DNA from: Nonomuraea candida
GTDB lineage: Bacteria; Actinomycetota; Actinomycetes; Streptosporangiales; Streptosporangiaceae
DNA: 64,000 bases
Direction: 5' to 3'
Assembly: GCF_000725485.1 (NCBI RefSeq)
Contig: NZ_JOAG01000045.1
Coordinates: 25,718-89,717, forward strand
In this document: piece after piece, positions 17,592 to 27,137 of the stretch
Layout of the letters: each line of letters starts with the position of its first letter
Position numbering within the stretch: position 1 is the stretch's first letter
The notes under the pieces: model-generated
Seen by the model: only the letters and a program-made list of their open reading frames with translations
Databases searched by the model: none
What the model was told of the DNA's origin: nothing
Translations under genes and position numbers: made by a program

Positions 17592-19319
17592 ATGGGGACG
17601 AGAACCCGCTTCGTGAGCGGCGTGGTGGCCGTCGGGCTCGGTTTGACCGCCTGCAGCGCGGGCGCCGGCGGCAGTGCGCAGCAGGGCGGCGCTCAGGGCA
17701 AGGACACCGTGACCGTGGCCCTGCGCACGCCGAACTGGATCCTGCCGATCTCGGCCCCCGGCTTCACCCAGGGCGAGAACGAGATCTTCACCACCGCCCT
17801 GTACCGCAAGCTGTACAGCTACCAGCTCGACGGATCCAGCGCCGACAACGTCAACCCGCAGCGCTCGCTGGCCGAGCCGCCCGTCGTCAGCGACGAGGGC
17901 AAGACGCTGACGATCACGCTCAAGGACAACACCTGGTCCGACGGCAAGCCGATCACCACCAAGGACGTCAAGTTCTGGTGGGACCTGGTGACCGCCAACA
18001 AGGACAAGTGGGCGTCGTACAAGCCGGGGGGCTTCCCCGACAACGTCTCGGACTTCAAGGTCAAGGACGACAAGACCTTCTCCCTGACCACCACCAAGGC
18101 GTACAACGCCGCCTGGTTCGTCGGCAACCAGCTCAACCGCATCGTGCCGCTGCCCCAGCACGCCTGGGACAAGGGCGACCCCAAGAAGACCTTCGAGGAG
18201 CTGACCGCCGCCTCCAAGGACCCCAAGAGCTACGCGACGAACCCGCTGTGGAAGACGACCAGCGGCCCCTGGAAGCTGGAGAGCTACGTCCCCAGCGGCG
18301 AGGTCGTGCTGGCCAAGCAGGACGCCTACTCGGGCCCGGACAAGCCGAAGCTGAACAAGGTCGTGCTGCGCCCGTTCACCGGCGACGACGCCGAGTTCAA
18401 CGTGCTGCGCGCCGGGCAGATCGACTACGGCTACATCCCGCCGGCCAACCTGTCGCAGCGCTCCTACCTGGAGTCGAAGGGCTACAAGGTCGCCCCCTGG
18501 TACGGGTGGTCGATCACGTACCTGCAGCTCAACTTCAACAACCCCAAGACCGGGGCGCTGTTCAAGCAGCCGTACCTGCGCCAGGCGCTGCAGATGCTCA
18601 TCGACCAGCCCACCATCAGCAAGGTCATCTGGTCCGGCATGGCCGCGCCCACCTGCGGCCCGGTCCCCGCCGAGCAGGGCGCCCCGGCCGGCCAGGGCTG
18701 CGCCTACCCCTTCGACCCGGCCAAGGCCAGGCAGCTGCTGGAGAGCCACGGCTGGAAGGTGACCCCCGACGGGCAGACCACCTGCGCCGACCCCGCCCTG
18801 TGCGGCGACGGCATCGCCAAGGACACCCCGCTGAGCTTCACCGTCACCAGCCAGTCCGGCTTCGCCGCGACCACCAAGATGTTCGCCGAGATCAAGTCGA
18901 CGATGGCCAAGGTCGGCGTGCAGCTCACGATCAAGGAGGTGCCCGACTCCGTCGCGGTCACCCCCGCCTGCAAGCCGGAGGAGTCCAAGTGCGACTGGGA
19001 CATGTCGTTCTTCGGCTCCCAGGGCAGCTGGTACTACCCGGCCTTCGCCTCCGGTGAGCGGCTCTTCCAGACCGACGCCCCCGTCAACCTCGGCAGCTAC
19101 AGCAACCCCGAGGCCGACAAGCTGATCGAGAAGGCGCAGTTCTCCGCCGACGCCGGCGCCCTGAAGGAGTACAACGACTTCCTGGCCAGGGACCTGCCGG
19201 TGCTGTGGATGCCGAACCCGGTCTACCAGATCTCGGCGTACAAGTCGGGGCTGCAGGGCGTCGAGCCGCAGGACCCGATGAACCTGATGTACTTCCAAGA
19301 CTGGTCCTGGAAGAGCTGA
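17592..19319 (+). CDS. Peptide ABC transporter substrate-binding lipoprotein (family 5)
   Basis: A 575-residue extracellular solute-binding protein of the DppA/OppA type. The lipobox LTAC near residue 20 marks a lipoprotein anchored outside the membrane. DGKPITTKDVKFWWDLV and the C-terminal LPVLWMPNPVYQISAYKS segments are typical of SBP_bac_5. It binds oligopeptides or related ligands for the two permeases and fused ATPase downstream. It starts after GAGGAGAAAC. The neighbouring M81 peptidase suggests an unusual peptide as ligand. Confidence 0.9.
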   Translation: MGTRTRFVSGVVAVGLGLTACSAGAGGSAQQGGAQGKDTVTVALRTPNWILPISAPGFTQGENEIFTTALYRKLYSYQLDGSSADNVNPQRSLAEPPVVSDEGKTLTITLKDNTWSDGKPITTKDVKFWWDLVTANKDKWASYKPGGFPDNVSDFKVKDDKTFSLTTTKAYNAAWFVGNQLNRIVPLPQHAWDKGDPKKTFEELTAASKDPKSYATNPLWKTTSGPWKLESYVPSGEVVLAKQDAYSGPDKPKLNKVVLRPFTGDDAEFNVLRAGQIDYGYIPPANLSQRSYLESKGYKVAPWYGWSITYLQLNFNNPKTGALFKQPYLRQALQMLIDQPTISKVIWSGMAAPTCGPVPAEQGAPAGQGCAYPFDPAKARQLLESHGWKVTPDGQTTCADPALCGDGIAKDTPLSFTVTSQSGFAATTKMFAEIKSTMAKVGVQLTIKEVPDSVAVTPACKPEESKCDWDMSFFGSQGSWYYPAFASGERLFQTDAPVNLGSYSNPEADKLIEKAQFSADAGALKEYNDFLARDLPVLWMPNPVYQISAYKSGLQGVEPQDPMNLMYFQDWSWKS

Positions 19320-19322
19320 CCG

Positions 19323-20282
19323 TTGACCCGGTACGTCCTGACGCGCCTGGGCCAGGCCCTGGTCATCGTGATCCTGGTGACGCTGATCACGTTCGTGATC
19401 CTGCACCTGCTGCCGGGCGGCGCGGCCCGGGCCATCCTGGGCAAGGAGGCGACGCTGCAGCAGATCGCCGCCTTCAACCACGAGATGGGATACGACCGGC
19501 CGCTGTGGGAGCAGTACGCGATGTACCTGCGGCGGCTGGTCACCGGTGACCTCGGCTACTCCTTCCAGCTCAATCAGTCGGTGGCCGAGGCCATCGCGCA
19601 GCGGCTGCCCAAGACCATGCTGCTGTCGGTGGCCTCGACCCTGCTCGCGGTCGTCGTGGCCGTCCCGCTCGGCGTCGTGCAGGCCGTGCGCCGCAACCGC
19701 TGGCCCGACTACACGATCAACGGGCTGTCGCTGCTGGCCTACGCCACGCCGATCTTCTTCATGGGCCTCATGATGATCATTCTGTTCTCCCAGGTGTGGC
19801 CGGTCCTGCCGCCCGAGGCGCCGCAGGGCTTCACGCTGGCGGAGGTGCTGGCCGACCCGGCCGGGCTGGTGCTGCCCACGCTCACGCTGACCATCCTCAC
19901 CGTCGCGGTCTACTCCCGCTACGTGCGCTCGTCCATGGTCGACAACCTGAACGAGAACTACGTGCGCACCGCGCGCAGCAAGGGCCTGTCGGAGGGCCGG
20001 GTGATCGTCGGGCACACCCTGCGCAACGGCCTGTTCCCCGTCATCACGCTGCTCGGCATGTATCTGCCGGCGCTGTTCAGCGGCGCCCTGGTGGTCGAGC
20101 GGCTGTTCAACTACCCGGGCATGGGGCTGCTGTTCTGGCAGGCGGCGCTCAAGCGGGACTATCCGATCCTGCTCGGCGTCACCCTGCTGATCTCGGTGGC
20201 CACCGTGCTCGGCGCGCTGGTCGCCGACGTGCTCTACGCCGCGGTCGACCCGCGCGTACGACTCAAGGCAGGCCGCTCATGA
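19323..20282 (+). CDS. Peptide ABC transporter permease (DppB-like)
   Basis: A 319-residue inner-membrane permease. The N-terminal helix [25 protein letters not shown] and about six membrane segments are visible, and the EAA-like loop ([29 protein letters not shown]) contacts the ATPase. It starts with TTG at 19323, with GGAAGAG about 8 bases upstream, three bases after the binding-protein stop. Its stop overlaps the next ATG (ATGA, 20279-20282). Confidence 0.92.
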   Translation: MTRYVLTRLGQALVIVILVTLITFVILHLLPGGAARAILGKEATLQQIAAFNHEMGYDRPLWEQYAMYLRRLVTGDLGYSFQLNQSVAEAIAQRLPKTMLLSVASTLLAVVVAVPLGVVQAVRRNRWPDYTINGLSLLAYATPIFFMGLMMIILFSQVWPVLPPEAPQGFTLAEVLADPAGLVLPTLTLTILTVAVYSRYVRSSMVDNLNENYVRTARSKGLSEGRVIVGHTLRNGLFPVITLLGMYLPALFSGALVVERLFNYPGMGLLFWQAALKRDYPILLGVTLLISVATVLGALVADVLYAAVDPRVRLKAGRS

Positions 20283-21160
20283 CCGCTCGCGAAGAAGAAG
20301 AGGCACCCGTCCGCGGGATGTGGCGCCAGGGCCTGGAGGTCTTCTGCGAGAACCGGCTCGCCCTGGTGGGCGTGGGCCTGTTCGTCCTGCTGGCGGCCTT
20401 CAGCTTCCTCGGGCCGCTGTTCTACCAGACCGACCAGGTGCACACCGACCTGACCAGGGTCTTCCTGGCCCCCGGCACGGACGGCCACCCGCTGGGCACC
20501 GACGGCGTCGGCTACGACCAGCTCGGCCGGCTGATGCTCGGCGGGCAGACCTCGATCGTGGTCGGGCTGGCGGCCGGCCTGCTGGCCACCGTCGTCGGCA
20601 CCGTCTGGGGCGCCATCGCCGGCTTCGCCGGGAGCTGGGTCGACGCGGTCATGATGCGCGTGGTCGACGCGATGATGTCGATCCCGGCGCTGTTCCTGTT
20701 CATGCTCATGGCCTCGATCGTGACGCCCACGGTGCCGATGCTCATCGTCATCATCGGCGCGTTCGCCTGGCTCGGCCCCGCGCGGCTGGTGCGCGGCGAG
20801 GCGCTCACGCTGCGCACCCGCGAGTACGTCATGGCGATGCGCGGCATGGGCGGCACCGGCGGGCGCGCGGTGCGCCGGCACATCATCCCCAACGCCATCG
20901 GCACGGTGATCGTCAACGCCACCTTCCAGGTCGCCGACGCCATCCTGTACGTGGCCTACCTGTCCTTCCTCGGCCTGGGAGTGCCGCCACCCGCGGCCAA
21001 CTGGGGCGGCATGCTGTCCGACGGCCTGGCGGACACCTTCAGCGGCCACTGGTGGCTGCTGTACCCGCCGGGCATCGCCATCATCCTCATCGTGCTCGCC
21101 TTCAACTTCATCGGCGACGGGCTGAGGGACGTCTTCGAGGTCCGCCTCCGGCGGCGTTAG
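20279..21160 (+). CDS. Peptide ABC transporter permease (DppC-like)
   Basis: A 293-residue second permease with an N-terminal cytoplasmic stretch, a first helix ([22 protein letters not shown]), and then the five-helix BPD_transp_1 domain. The EAA motif is [28 protein letters not shown], followed by [15 protein letters not shown], typical of DppC/OppC. It overlaps DppB by four bases, so the two subunits are translationally coupled. Confidence 0.92.
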   Translation: MTAREEEEAPVRGMWRQGLEVFCENRLALVGVGLFVLLAAFSFLGPLFYQTDQVHTDLTRVFLAPGTDGHPLGTDGVGYDQLGRLMLGGQTSIVVGLAAGLLATVVGTVWGAIAGFAGSWVDAVMMRVVDAMMSIPALFLFMLMASIVTPTVPMLIVIIGAFAWLGPARLVRGEALTLRTREYVMAMRGMGGTGGRAVRRHIIPNAIGTVIVNATFQVADAILYVAYLSFLGLGVPPPAANWGGMLSDGLADTFSGHWWLLYPPGIAIILIVLAFNFIGDGLRDVFEVRLRRR

Positions 21161-21175
21161 CAGGAGATTTCGTAC

Positions 21176-23194
21176 ATGGAGGCACCCATCAAGCAGCCGC
21201 TGCTGCGGTTGCGCGACCTCAGCACCGACATCGCGCTGCGGCGCGGCACCGTGCACGCGCTCGACCAGGTCAACCTGGAGGTCAACCAGGGCGAGACGCT
21301 CGGCATCGTGGGCGAGTCGGGCAGCGGCAAGACCATGACCGTCCTGTCGATCATGGGGCTGCTGCCCGCGGGCGGCAGCGTCGTCGGCGGGGAGATCCTC
21401 TTCGACGGCCGCGACCTGCGCGGCATGGCGGCGCCCGAGCTGCGCAGGGTGCGCGGCGTCGAGATGGGCATGGTCTTCCAGGACCCGCTCACCTCGCTCA
21501 ACCCCACCATGCGCATCGGCGCCCAGGTCGCCGAGCCGCTGCGCGTGCACCAGGGCGTGAGCAAGGCCGAGGCGCGCGAGCGGGCCGTGGAGATCCTGCG
21601 CCGGGTCGGCATGCCCCGCCCCGACAAGATCGTCGACGACTACCCGCACCAGCTGTCGGGCGGCATGCGCCAGCGCGTGGTCATCGCCATGGCGCTCATC
21701 CGCTCCCCGCGCCTGCTCATCGCCGACGAGCCCACCACGGCCCTGGACGTCACCACCCAGCGCCAGATCCTGGAGCTCATCGACGACCTGCGCGAGGAGT
21801 TCAGGATGGCGGTCATCCTGGTCACCCACGACCTCGGGGTGATCGCCGGCCGTGCCGACCGGGTCGCCGTCATGTACGCCGGCCGCGTCGTGGAGACCGC
21901 CACGACCGCCGAGCTGTTCCGCGCCCCGCGGCACCGCTACACCGAGGCGCTCATGCGCGCCCTGCCCGAGTCCGCCCACGACGGCGACGGCCGCCTCTAC
22001 AGCATCCCCGGCCTGCCGCCCGACCTGTCGCGCCCGCTGACCGGCTGCCGCTTCGCGCCCCGCTGCCGCTTCGCCACCGACGAGTGCCGCACCACCGACG
22101 TCGCCCTCACCGGGGACGGGCACGCGTTCGCCTGCCTGCACCCGGTCACCGAGCCCGTCACGATCGCGGCGGCGGCCGGCCACGACCGGGCCGTCCCCGC
22201 CGCCGCCGAGCCGATCCTGACCGTGCGGGACCTGGTCAAGGAGTACGACGCCGGCGGCGCGGGCCTGCGCAGGAGCGCCGGGCGGGTCAGCGCCGTGGCC
22301 GGGGTCTCCTTCGAGGTCAGGCCCGGCGAGACGCTCGGCATCGTGGGCGAGTCGGGCTGTGGCAAGTCCACCGTCGGCCGCCTCGTCGCCGGGCTGGAGA
22401 CCCCCACGGCCGGCCGGATCGTCGTGGACGGCACCGACATCGCCGGCCTCGACCGGCGCGCCCGCCACCGCATGCACCGCCAGGTGCAGCTGATGTTCCA
22501 GGACAGCTACGCGGCCATGAACCCGCGCATGCGCATCGACTCCATCCTCACCGAGCCGCTGGAGATCCAGCAGGTGGGCGACGCCGCCGCGCGCCGCGCC
22601 CGGGTGAGCGAGCTGCTCGACCAGGTCGGCCTGCCGCGCCGGGCGCTGGAGCGCTACCCGCACGAGTTCTCCGGCGGGCAGCTCCAGCGCATCGGGCTGG
22701 CCCGGTCGCTGGCGCTGCGGCCGCGGCTGATCGTGGCCGACGAGCCGGTCAGCGCGCTGGACGTGTCGGTGCAGGCGCAGGTGCTCAACCTCATGCGCGA
22801 CCTGCAGGGCGAGCTCGGGCTGTCGTACGTGTTCATCAGCCACGACCTGTCCGTGGTGGACTACATGGCCGACCGGATCGGCGTGATGTACCTGGGCAAG
22901 ATGGTGGAGATCGGCCCCGCCCACCAGGTGGTCCGCGCGCCGCGCCATCCGTACACGAAGGCGCTGCTCGACGCCGTGCCCTCGCCCGACCCCGGCCGTA
23001 CGCCCAGCCCGGACACGACCATCCAGGGCGAGCTGCCGAGCGCGCTCAACCCGCCGACCGGGTGCCGCTTCCGCACCCGCTGCCCGCTGGCCCAGGACGT
23101 CTGCGCCACCGAGCCGCCGCTGAGCGGCGCGGCCCACCAGGTCGCCTGCCACTTCCCGCTGCGGCAGGAGGCCGGCGCGGCGGCGACCGCCTAA
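21176..23194 (+). CDS. Fused dual ATP-binding subunit of the peptide ABC transporter (DppD-DppF)
   Basis: A 672-residue protein carrying two full ABC ATPases in tandem. NBD1 has [16 protein letters not shown] and [15 protein letters not shown]2 has [16 protein letters not shown] and [12 protein letters not shown]. Each ends with the oligopeptide-transporter cysteine motif ([14 protein letters not shown] and [14 protein letters not shown]), which can hold an iron-sulfur cluster in relatives. One polypeptide therefore replaces the usual DppD and DppF. It starts after CAGGAG, 15 bases past DppC, and a strong hairpin follows the stop. Confidence 0.93.
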   Translation: MEAPIKQPLLRLRDLSTDIALRRGTVHALDQVNLEVNQGETLGIVGESGSGKTMTVLSIMGLLPAGGSVVGGEILFDGRDLRGMAAPELRRVRGVEMGMVFQDPLTSLNPTMRIGAQVAEPLRVHQGVSKAEARERAVEILRRVGMPRPDKIVDDYPHQLSGGMRQRVVIAMALIRSPRLLIADEPTTALDVTTQRQILELIDDLREEFRMAVILVTHDLGVIAGRADRVAVMYAGRVVETATTAELFRAPRHRYTEALMRALPESAHDGDGRLYSIPGLPPDLSRPLTGCRFAPRCRFATDECRTTDVALTGDGHAFACLHPVTEPVTIAAAAGHDRAVPAAAEPILTVRDLVKEYDAGGAGLRRSAGRVSAVAGVSFEVRPGETLGIVGESGCGKSTVGRLVAGLETPTAGRIVVDGTDIAGLDRRARHRMHRQVQLMFQDSYAAMNPRMRIDSILTEPLEIQQVGDAAARRARVSELLDQVGLPRRALERYPHEFSGGQLQRIGLARSLALRPRLIVADEPVSALDVSVQAQVLNLMRDLQGELGLSYVFISHDLSVVDYMADRIGVMYLGKMVEIGPAHQVVRAPRHPYTKALLDAVPSPDPGRTPSPDTTIQGELPSALNPPTGCRFRTRCPLAQDVCATEPPLSGAAHQVACHFPLRQEAGAAATA

Positions 23195-23195
23195 C

Positions 23196-23225
23196 GCCGC
23201 GCCCGAGGAGACCTTCGGGCGCGGC
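23196..23225 (+). terminator. Intrinsic terminator of the peptide ABC operon
   Basis: A perfect 11-bp stem (GCCGCGCCCGA at 23196-23206, TCGGGCGCGGC at 23215-23225) with an 8-base loop begins one base after the TAA stop. No T-tract follows, as is usual for GC-rich actinomycete terminators. Confidence 0.8.
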
Positions 23226-23404
23226 CGGAGCCGGGCAAGGGTGATCCCCGCAACGGTGACGCACCTGATACACCCATGTGATGTCGAAACCGTGACAAAT
23301 TCCGGAGCGGCGAGGAGGGTTGCGAATGATCGCGCCCCCGGGAGGGGGAGAGGGTGGAACGCGTCCCCCACCCGGGCAGGTGGCGGAGGGATGAGGGGAG
23401 TCCG

Positions 23405-24052
23405 ATGACGCGGATATCCGAGCTGCTCGGGTCCTCGGTGCGGCGCTGCGCGCTGACCGCGGCCGTCGGCGGGCTCCTGGCCGCGGGCGTGGCGGTGGCG
23501 GCCGTGCCGCTGCCGTACGTGCCGCTGATCGGCTGGGACGCGGCGGCGGTGGTCTTCCTGACGGTCACCTGGACGCGGATCGCCCGGCTCGACGGCCGGG
23601 AGACCGCGGCCGACGTGAACCGCGAGGACCCCACCCGGGCGGGCGCGGACGTGGCCGTGGTCATCGCGGCGGTGGCCAGCCTGGCCGCCGTGGGCAACAT
23701 GATCGTGCAGGCGGAGACCGGCGCCGCCCTCGTCGTGGGGCTCGGCGTCGCCAGCGTCGTGGCGTCGTGGGCGGTCGTGCACACGATCTTCACGCTCCGG
23801 TACGCGCTGATGTACTACTCCGGCGGCGCCGGGGGCGTCGACTTCCACGACAGCGACCCCGGCGCCGAGCCGCGCTTCTCCGACTTCGCCTACCTGGCCT
23901 TCACCGTCGGGATGACGTTCCAGGTCTCCGACAGCGAGCTGCGCACGGCCGAGTTCCGCTCGGCGGTGCTGCGCCAGGCCCTGCTGTCGTACCTGTTCGG
24001 CACCGTCATCGTCGCCCTGACCATCAACCTCGTCGCCGGCCTGGGCAGGTGA
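23405..24052 (+). CDS. DUF1345 family membrane protein
   Basis: A 215-residue integral membrane protein with about five hydrophobic segments. It carries the DUF1345 pattern [25 protein letters not shown] and [22 protein letters not shown], then a final helix. The function of the family is not established. The ATG at 23405 is chosen because GAGGGGAG lies 6 bases upstream; the longer frame from 23354 lacks one. It stands alone between the ABC terminator and the P450 promoter. Confidence 0.88.
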   Translation: MTRISELLGSSVRRCALTAAVGGLLAAGVAVAAVPLPYVPLIGWDAAAVVFLTVTWTRIARLDGRETAADVNREDPTRAGADVAVVIAAVASLAAVGNMIVQAETGAALVVGLGVASVVASWAVVHTIFTLRYALMYYSGGAGGVDFHDSDPGAEPRFSDFAYLAFTVGMTFQVSDSELRTAEFRSAVLRQALLSYLFGTVIVALTINLVAGLGR

Positions 24053-24073
24053 GCCCCCGCCGGGCGAGGGTCG

Positions 24074-24103
24074 TTGACTTTCGTTAAGTCATTCGGCTTA
24101 GAT
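24074..24103 (+). promoter_or_regulatory. P450-TetR operon promoter with overlapping palindromic operator
   Basis: A -35 element TTGACT (24074-24079) and a -10 element TTAGAT (24098-24103) are 18 bases apart. A dyad TGACTT-TCGTT-AAGTCA occupies 24075-24091, overlapping the -35 and filling most of the spacer. A repressor here would block RNA polymerase directly. The TetR gene at the end of the same operon is the obvious candidate. Confidence 0.7.
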
Positions 24104-24130
24104 GGGCGCGTCCACACCTCTGGAGGGCAC

Positions 24131-25339
24131 GTGACCGAGATCGCCGAGCAGGTTCCGGACTACCCGTTCACCAACCCCGCCGCCCTGGAGCCGCCGCCGG
24201 AGTGGGCCGAGCTGCGCGAGAGGTGCCCGGTGGCGCCGATCCGGCTGGCCAGCGGTGACCGGGCGCTGCTGCTGACCCGCTACGACGACGTCAAGCAGGT
24301 GCTGTCCGACCCGCGCTTCACCCGGCAGCTCGACGCGCCCGACGCCGCCCGGGTGACCGCCAACGAGTCGGGCGGCGTGTTCGGCAGCGGCGGCACCAGC
24401 ATGACCGGCGACGAGCACCGGGCGTGGCGGCAACTGGTCGGCAAGGCGTTCACCGCCAAGCGGGTGATGGCCATGCAGCCCCGGATCGAGGCCATGGCGG
24501 AGCGGCTCGTCGAGCGCATGACCGCCGGCGGCGCGCCGGCCGGCCTGGTCGCCGCGCTCGGGTTCCCGCTGCCGGTGTGGGCGATCTGCGACCTGCTCGG
24601 GGTGCCCGACTCCGACCGGGACAGGTTCGCGTACTGGTCCGACACCATGCTCTCCATGACCAGGTTCACCCAGGACGAGATCGACGCCGCCCAGGACGAG
24701 TTCCGCGCCTACCTGGTCGCGCTGGTGGAGGCCAAGCGGGCCGCGCCGGGCGACGACCTGATCAGCGAACTGCTGTCGATGGTCGAGGGCCTGGACGGGC
24801 GGCTGACCGAGGAGCTGATGCTGGGCACGGCCAAGGGCCTGCTGGTGGCCGGGCACGAGACCACCGCCAACATGATCGGCAAGATGGTCGCGATGCTGCT
24901 GGCCGACCGCGCCCGGTGGGAGGCGCTGCTGGCCGACCGGGCGCTGATCCGGCCCGCGGTGGAGGAGGCGCTGCGGTTCGACGCCAACCCCGGTTTCGGC
25001 ATGCCGCGCTACCTCAGCGAGGAGGTCGAGGTGGGCGGCGAGAAACTGCCGGCGGGCACGACCGTGATCTGCAGCATGGCCTCGGCCAACCGCGACGAGC
25101 GGCAGTTCGAGGGCGCCGACCGGATGCGCCTGGACCGCTCGCCCAACCCGCACGTCGCCTTCGGCGTCGGCCCGCACTCCTGCCTCGGCCAGGCCCTGGC
25201 CCGCACCGAGCTGCAGACCGTGCTGAAGGTCCTGCTCGACCGGCTGCCCACGCTGGAGCTCGCCGTCCCGGCCGGGCAGCTCGCGCGCCGCGAAGGCCTG
25301 GTGGTCGGCGGCCTGGAGGAGGTGCCGGTCCGATGGTGA
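24131..25339 (+). CDS. Cytochrome P450 (bacterial class I)
   Basis: A 402-residue soluble P450. It has the I-helix oxygen-activation motif AGHETT (240-245), the K-helix ExxR in VEEALRFD, and the heme-ligand loop FGVGPHSCLGQALAR with Cys351. The pattern resembles CYP105/CYP107-type enzymes of actinomycetes; the substrate is unknown. It starts with GTG at 24131 after GGAGG. Redox partners (ferredoxin, reductase) are not adjacent. Its last codons overlap the TetR start, so enzyme and regulator are translated together, which suggests induction by the P450 substrate. Confidence 0.92.
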   Translation: MTEIAEQVPDYPFTNPAALEPPPEWAELRERCPVAPIRLASGDRALLLTRYDDVKQVLSDPRFTRQLDAPDAARVTANESGGVFGSGGTSMTGDEHRAWRQLVGKAFTAKRVMAMQPRIEAMAERLVERMTAGGAPAGLVAALGFPLPVWAICDLLGVPDSDRDRFAYWSDTMLSMTRFTQDEIDAAQDEFRAYLVALVEAKRAAPGDDLISELLSMVEGLDGRLTEELMLGTAKGLLVAGHETTANMIGKMVAMLLADRARWEALLADRALIRPAVEEALRFDANPGFGMPRYLSEEVEVGGEKLPAGTTVICSMASANRDERQFEGADRMRLDRSPNPHVAFGVGPHSCLGQALARTELQTVLKVLLDRLPTLELAVPAGQLARREGLVVGGLEEVPVRW

Positions 25340-26031
25340 ACGCGGCCCCGGAGAAGACGGCCGCAGGGAAGGCGGCCGCAGGGAAGACGGCCGCAAGGAC
25401 GGGGCGGGCCCGGGGGACGCGGGAGATCATTCTTGACGCCGCCGAGAGGCTGTTCGCCGAGCACGGCGTCGGCGAGGTGTCCAACCGGCAGATCAGCGAG
25501 GCCGCCGGGCAGGGCAACCACTTCGCCGTCGGCTACCACTTCGGCACCAAGGCCGACCTGGTGCGGGCGATCGTCCGCCGCTATCTGGCGGACCTGGAGG
25601 AGCGGCGCCTGCGGCTGCTGGCGCGGATCGGCGGCTCCACCGACCTGCGCGACTGGATCTCCTGCCTGGTACGCCCCGCCACCGACCACCTCGACGCGCT
25701 CGGCGTGCCCAGCCGGCGGGCCCAGTGCATGGCCCAGATCGACACCGTGCCGGCCATGCGGCAGATCGTCATCGAGGAGGCCGCGGGCACCCGCTCCATG
25801 CGCGCCACCCTCGACGGCATGATCCGGCTGCTGCCCGGCCTGCCCGAGGAGGTGCTGCGCGAGCGCGGCGACATGAGCCGCCTGCTGCTCGTGCACGCCC
25901 TGGCCGAGCGGGAACGCGCGCTCAACGAGGGCGGCCCGGCCGCCCGCCCCGCCTGGGACGCCGCCGCCACCGCCCTCACCGACGCCCTGACCGGCCTCTG
26001 GACGGCCCCGATCTCACCTCCCCCCGAGTAA
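25333..26031 (+). CDS. TetR/AcrR family regulator
   Basis: A 232-residue TetR protein. The first 28 residues are an Ala/Lys-rich low-complexity tail from a short duplicated DNA segment (repeats of GKAAA/GKTAA). The helix-turn-helix follows (REIILDAAERLFAEHGVGEVSNRQISEAAG, then NHFAVGYHFGTKADLVRAIV). The ligand domain contains SRRAQCMAQIDTVPAMRQI, seen in regulators next to oxidoreductases. The ATG at 25333 overlaps the P450 stop. It probably represses the operon through the dyad at 24075-24091. Confidence 0.88.
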   Translation: MVNAAPEKTAAGKAAAGKTAARTGRARGTREIILDAAERLFAEHGVGEVSNRQISEAAGQGNHFAVGYHFGTKADLVRAIVRRYLADLEERRLRLLARIGGSTDLRDWISCLVRPATDHLDALGVPSRRAQCMAQIDTVPAMRQIVIEEAAGTRSMRATLDGMIRLLPGLPEEVLRERGDMSRLLLVHALAERERALNEGGPAARPAWDAAATALTDALTGLWTAPISPPPE

Positions 26032-26060
26032 GACCCATCCGAACCTGCATGAACCCGCGC

Positions 26061-26120
26061 GAACCGGACCCACGTGAACCGGGCCCATACGAACCGGGCC
26101 CATACGAACCGGAGCCACAC
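26061..26120. repeat. Four tandem copies of a 15-bp unit
   Basis: Units at 26061, 26076, 26091 and 26106 follow GAACCGGGCCCATAC; the middle two are identical. GAACC also recurs at 26041, 26051, 26153 and 26168, so the whole interval 26041-26172 looks built from decayed copies. It lies between the stops of the convergent TetR gene and the cysteine-rich gene. Confidence 0.8.
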
Positions 26121-26183
26121 AGACGGTACCCCGCATTGGCCGGCCCCAGGACGAACCGGCCCGGTGTGAACCGGATCGGGGTG

Positions 26184-27137
26184 TCACAGGTGCCGTAGCG
26201 CCGCTTCGACCTGTTCGGGTGCGATGTCGGCCAGTTCGCGCAGGACACGTTCCCGCGTGCCAGGCGCCATGCGGGCGGCGCCCCGGACCAGCGAGGTGAT
26301 CCATCCGCGGTTCAGCCGGGCCAGGACGGCCGCGTGGTCCGCGAGCCAGCCGGGGTCGTGCCTGCTGAACGTCAGGGGCGTGTGGCTGGGTCCGATGCCG
26401 TCGAGCGCGAGCTCTCTGGCCAGCTCGAGCGCCGGCCGGTCGGCCGGGTCGCCGTTCTCGTCCAGGACCAGGACACGATCGTGCAGCAGCAGCGCCGCGT
26501 GGTCGAGCAGCGAGGACGCGGGCCGGACGGGATCCGGGACGGAGCCCAGCCAGTCCCGCCGGGCCGCCACCGACCGCGCCAGCAGCCCTGCGCCGGGCGC
26601 GTCCCGCTCGTTGGAGAAGAAGTCGTACGCCGCACGTACGAGACGGGGGTCCCCGCAGTCCAGGAGGCGCGCGACGGACCCGCTCAGCAGGGGCCGTTCC
26701 GCACCGAGGAGGCGGTACAAGCGGGTGACCCAGACCGTGCGCAGTTCGACGCCGGGCGGTTCGAAGGGAGGCAGCAGGATCGTCCCGGCCGCCAGCGTGT
26801 CCCAGTCGGTGGTCGCGTCGAGCCGGACCCCGTCGAGGACGGCGGGCAGCGGGAAACCGGGGTGCCCGGCGCATGTCCAGCCGGTGAGGACCGGATAGAG
26901 ATCGTCCGGTTCACCGCCGACCTGATAGGTGTCGTGGACGTCCTGCCGCCGGCACCCGCAGCCGTAGCGCCGGTACCGGGCTTTCGCCGGCACCTGGGCT
27001 CGCACCGGTTCGCCGCAGCGCTCGCAGGCCAGGTTGTTGCAGCCGACGGCGGTGGCCCAGCCGTACTCGTACGGCTCGGGCGGCAGCCAATGGTCCGGCC
27101 CCACCAGATAGGGGTGACGGCGGCAGTGTCGGGTCAT
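26184..27137 (-). CDS. Cysteine-rich hypothetical protein coupled to the eCIS-type protein
   Basis: A 317-residue protein of unrecognised family. The N-terminus holds Cys33, Cys38, Cys41, Cys60 and Cys62 plus several His, suggesting a zinc-bound head. The rest is helical, with an Asp/Arg-rich region and a C-terminal helical bundle (LADIAPEQVEAALRHL). Its ATG (27135-27137) overlaps the TGA of the 1429-residue gene upstream, so it is translated with it. Such tight coupling fits a partner, chaperone or immunity protein; this is inference from position only. Confidence 0.6.
   Translation of the reverse strand: MTRHCRRHPYLVGPDHWLPPEPYEYGWATAVGCNNLACERCGEPVRAQVPAKARYRRYGCGCRRQDVHDTYQVGGEPDDLYPVLTGWTCAGHPGFPLPAVLDGVRLDATTDWDTLAAGTILLPPFEPPGVELRTVWVTRLYRLLGAERPLLSGSVARLLDCGDPRLVRAAYDFFSNERDAPGAGLLARSVAARRDWLGSVPDPVRPASSLLDHAALLLHDRVLVLDENGDPADRPALELARELALDGIGPSHTPLTFSRHDPGWLADHAAVLARLNRGWITSLVRGAARMAPGTRERVLRELADIAPEQVEAALRHL

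Noticed and set aside
20234..23848. Long minus-strand reading frame opposite the peptide ABC transporter
   Set aside because: The + strand encodes complete permease and ATPase motifs; the opposite frame has none.
26041..26180. Tandem repeats at 26 kb as a CRISPR array
   Set aside because: Units are 10-15 bases with no unique spacers of constant length and no cas genes nearby.
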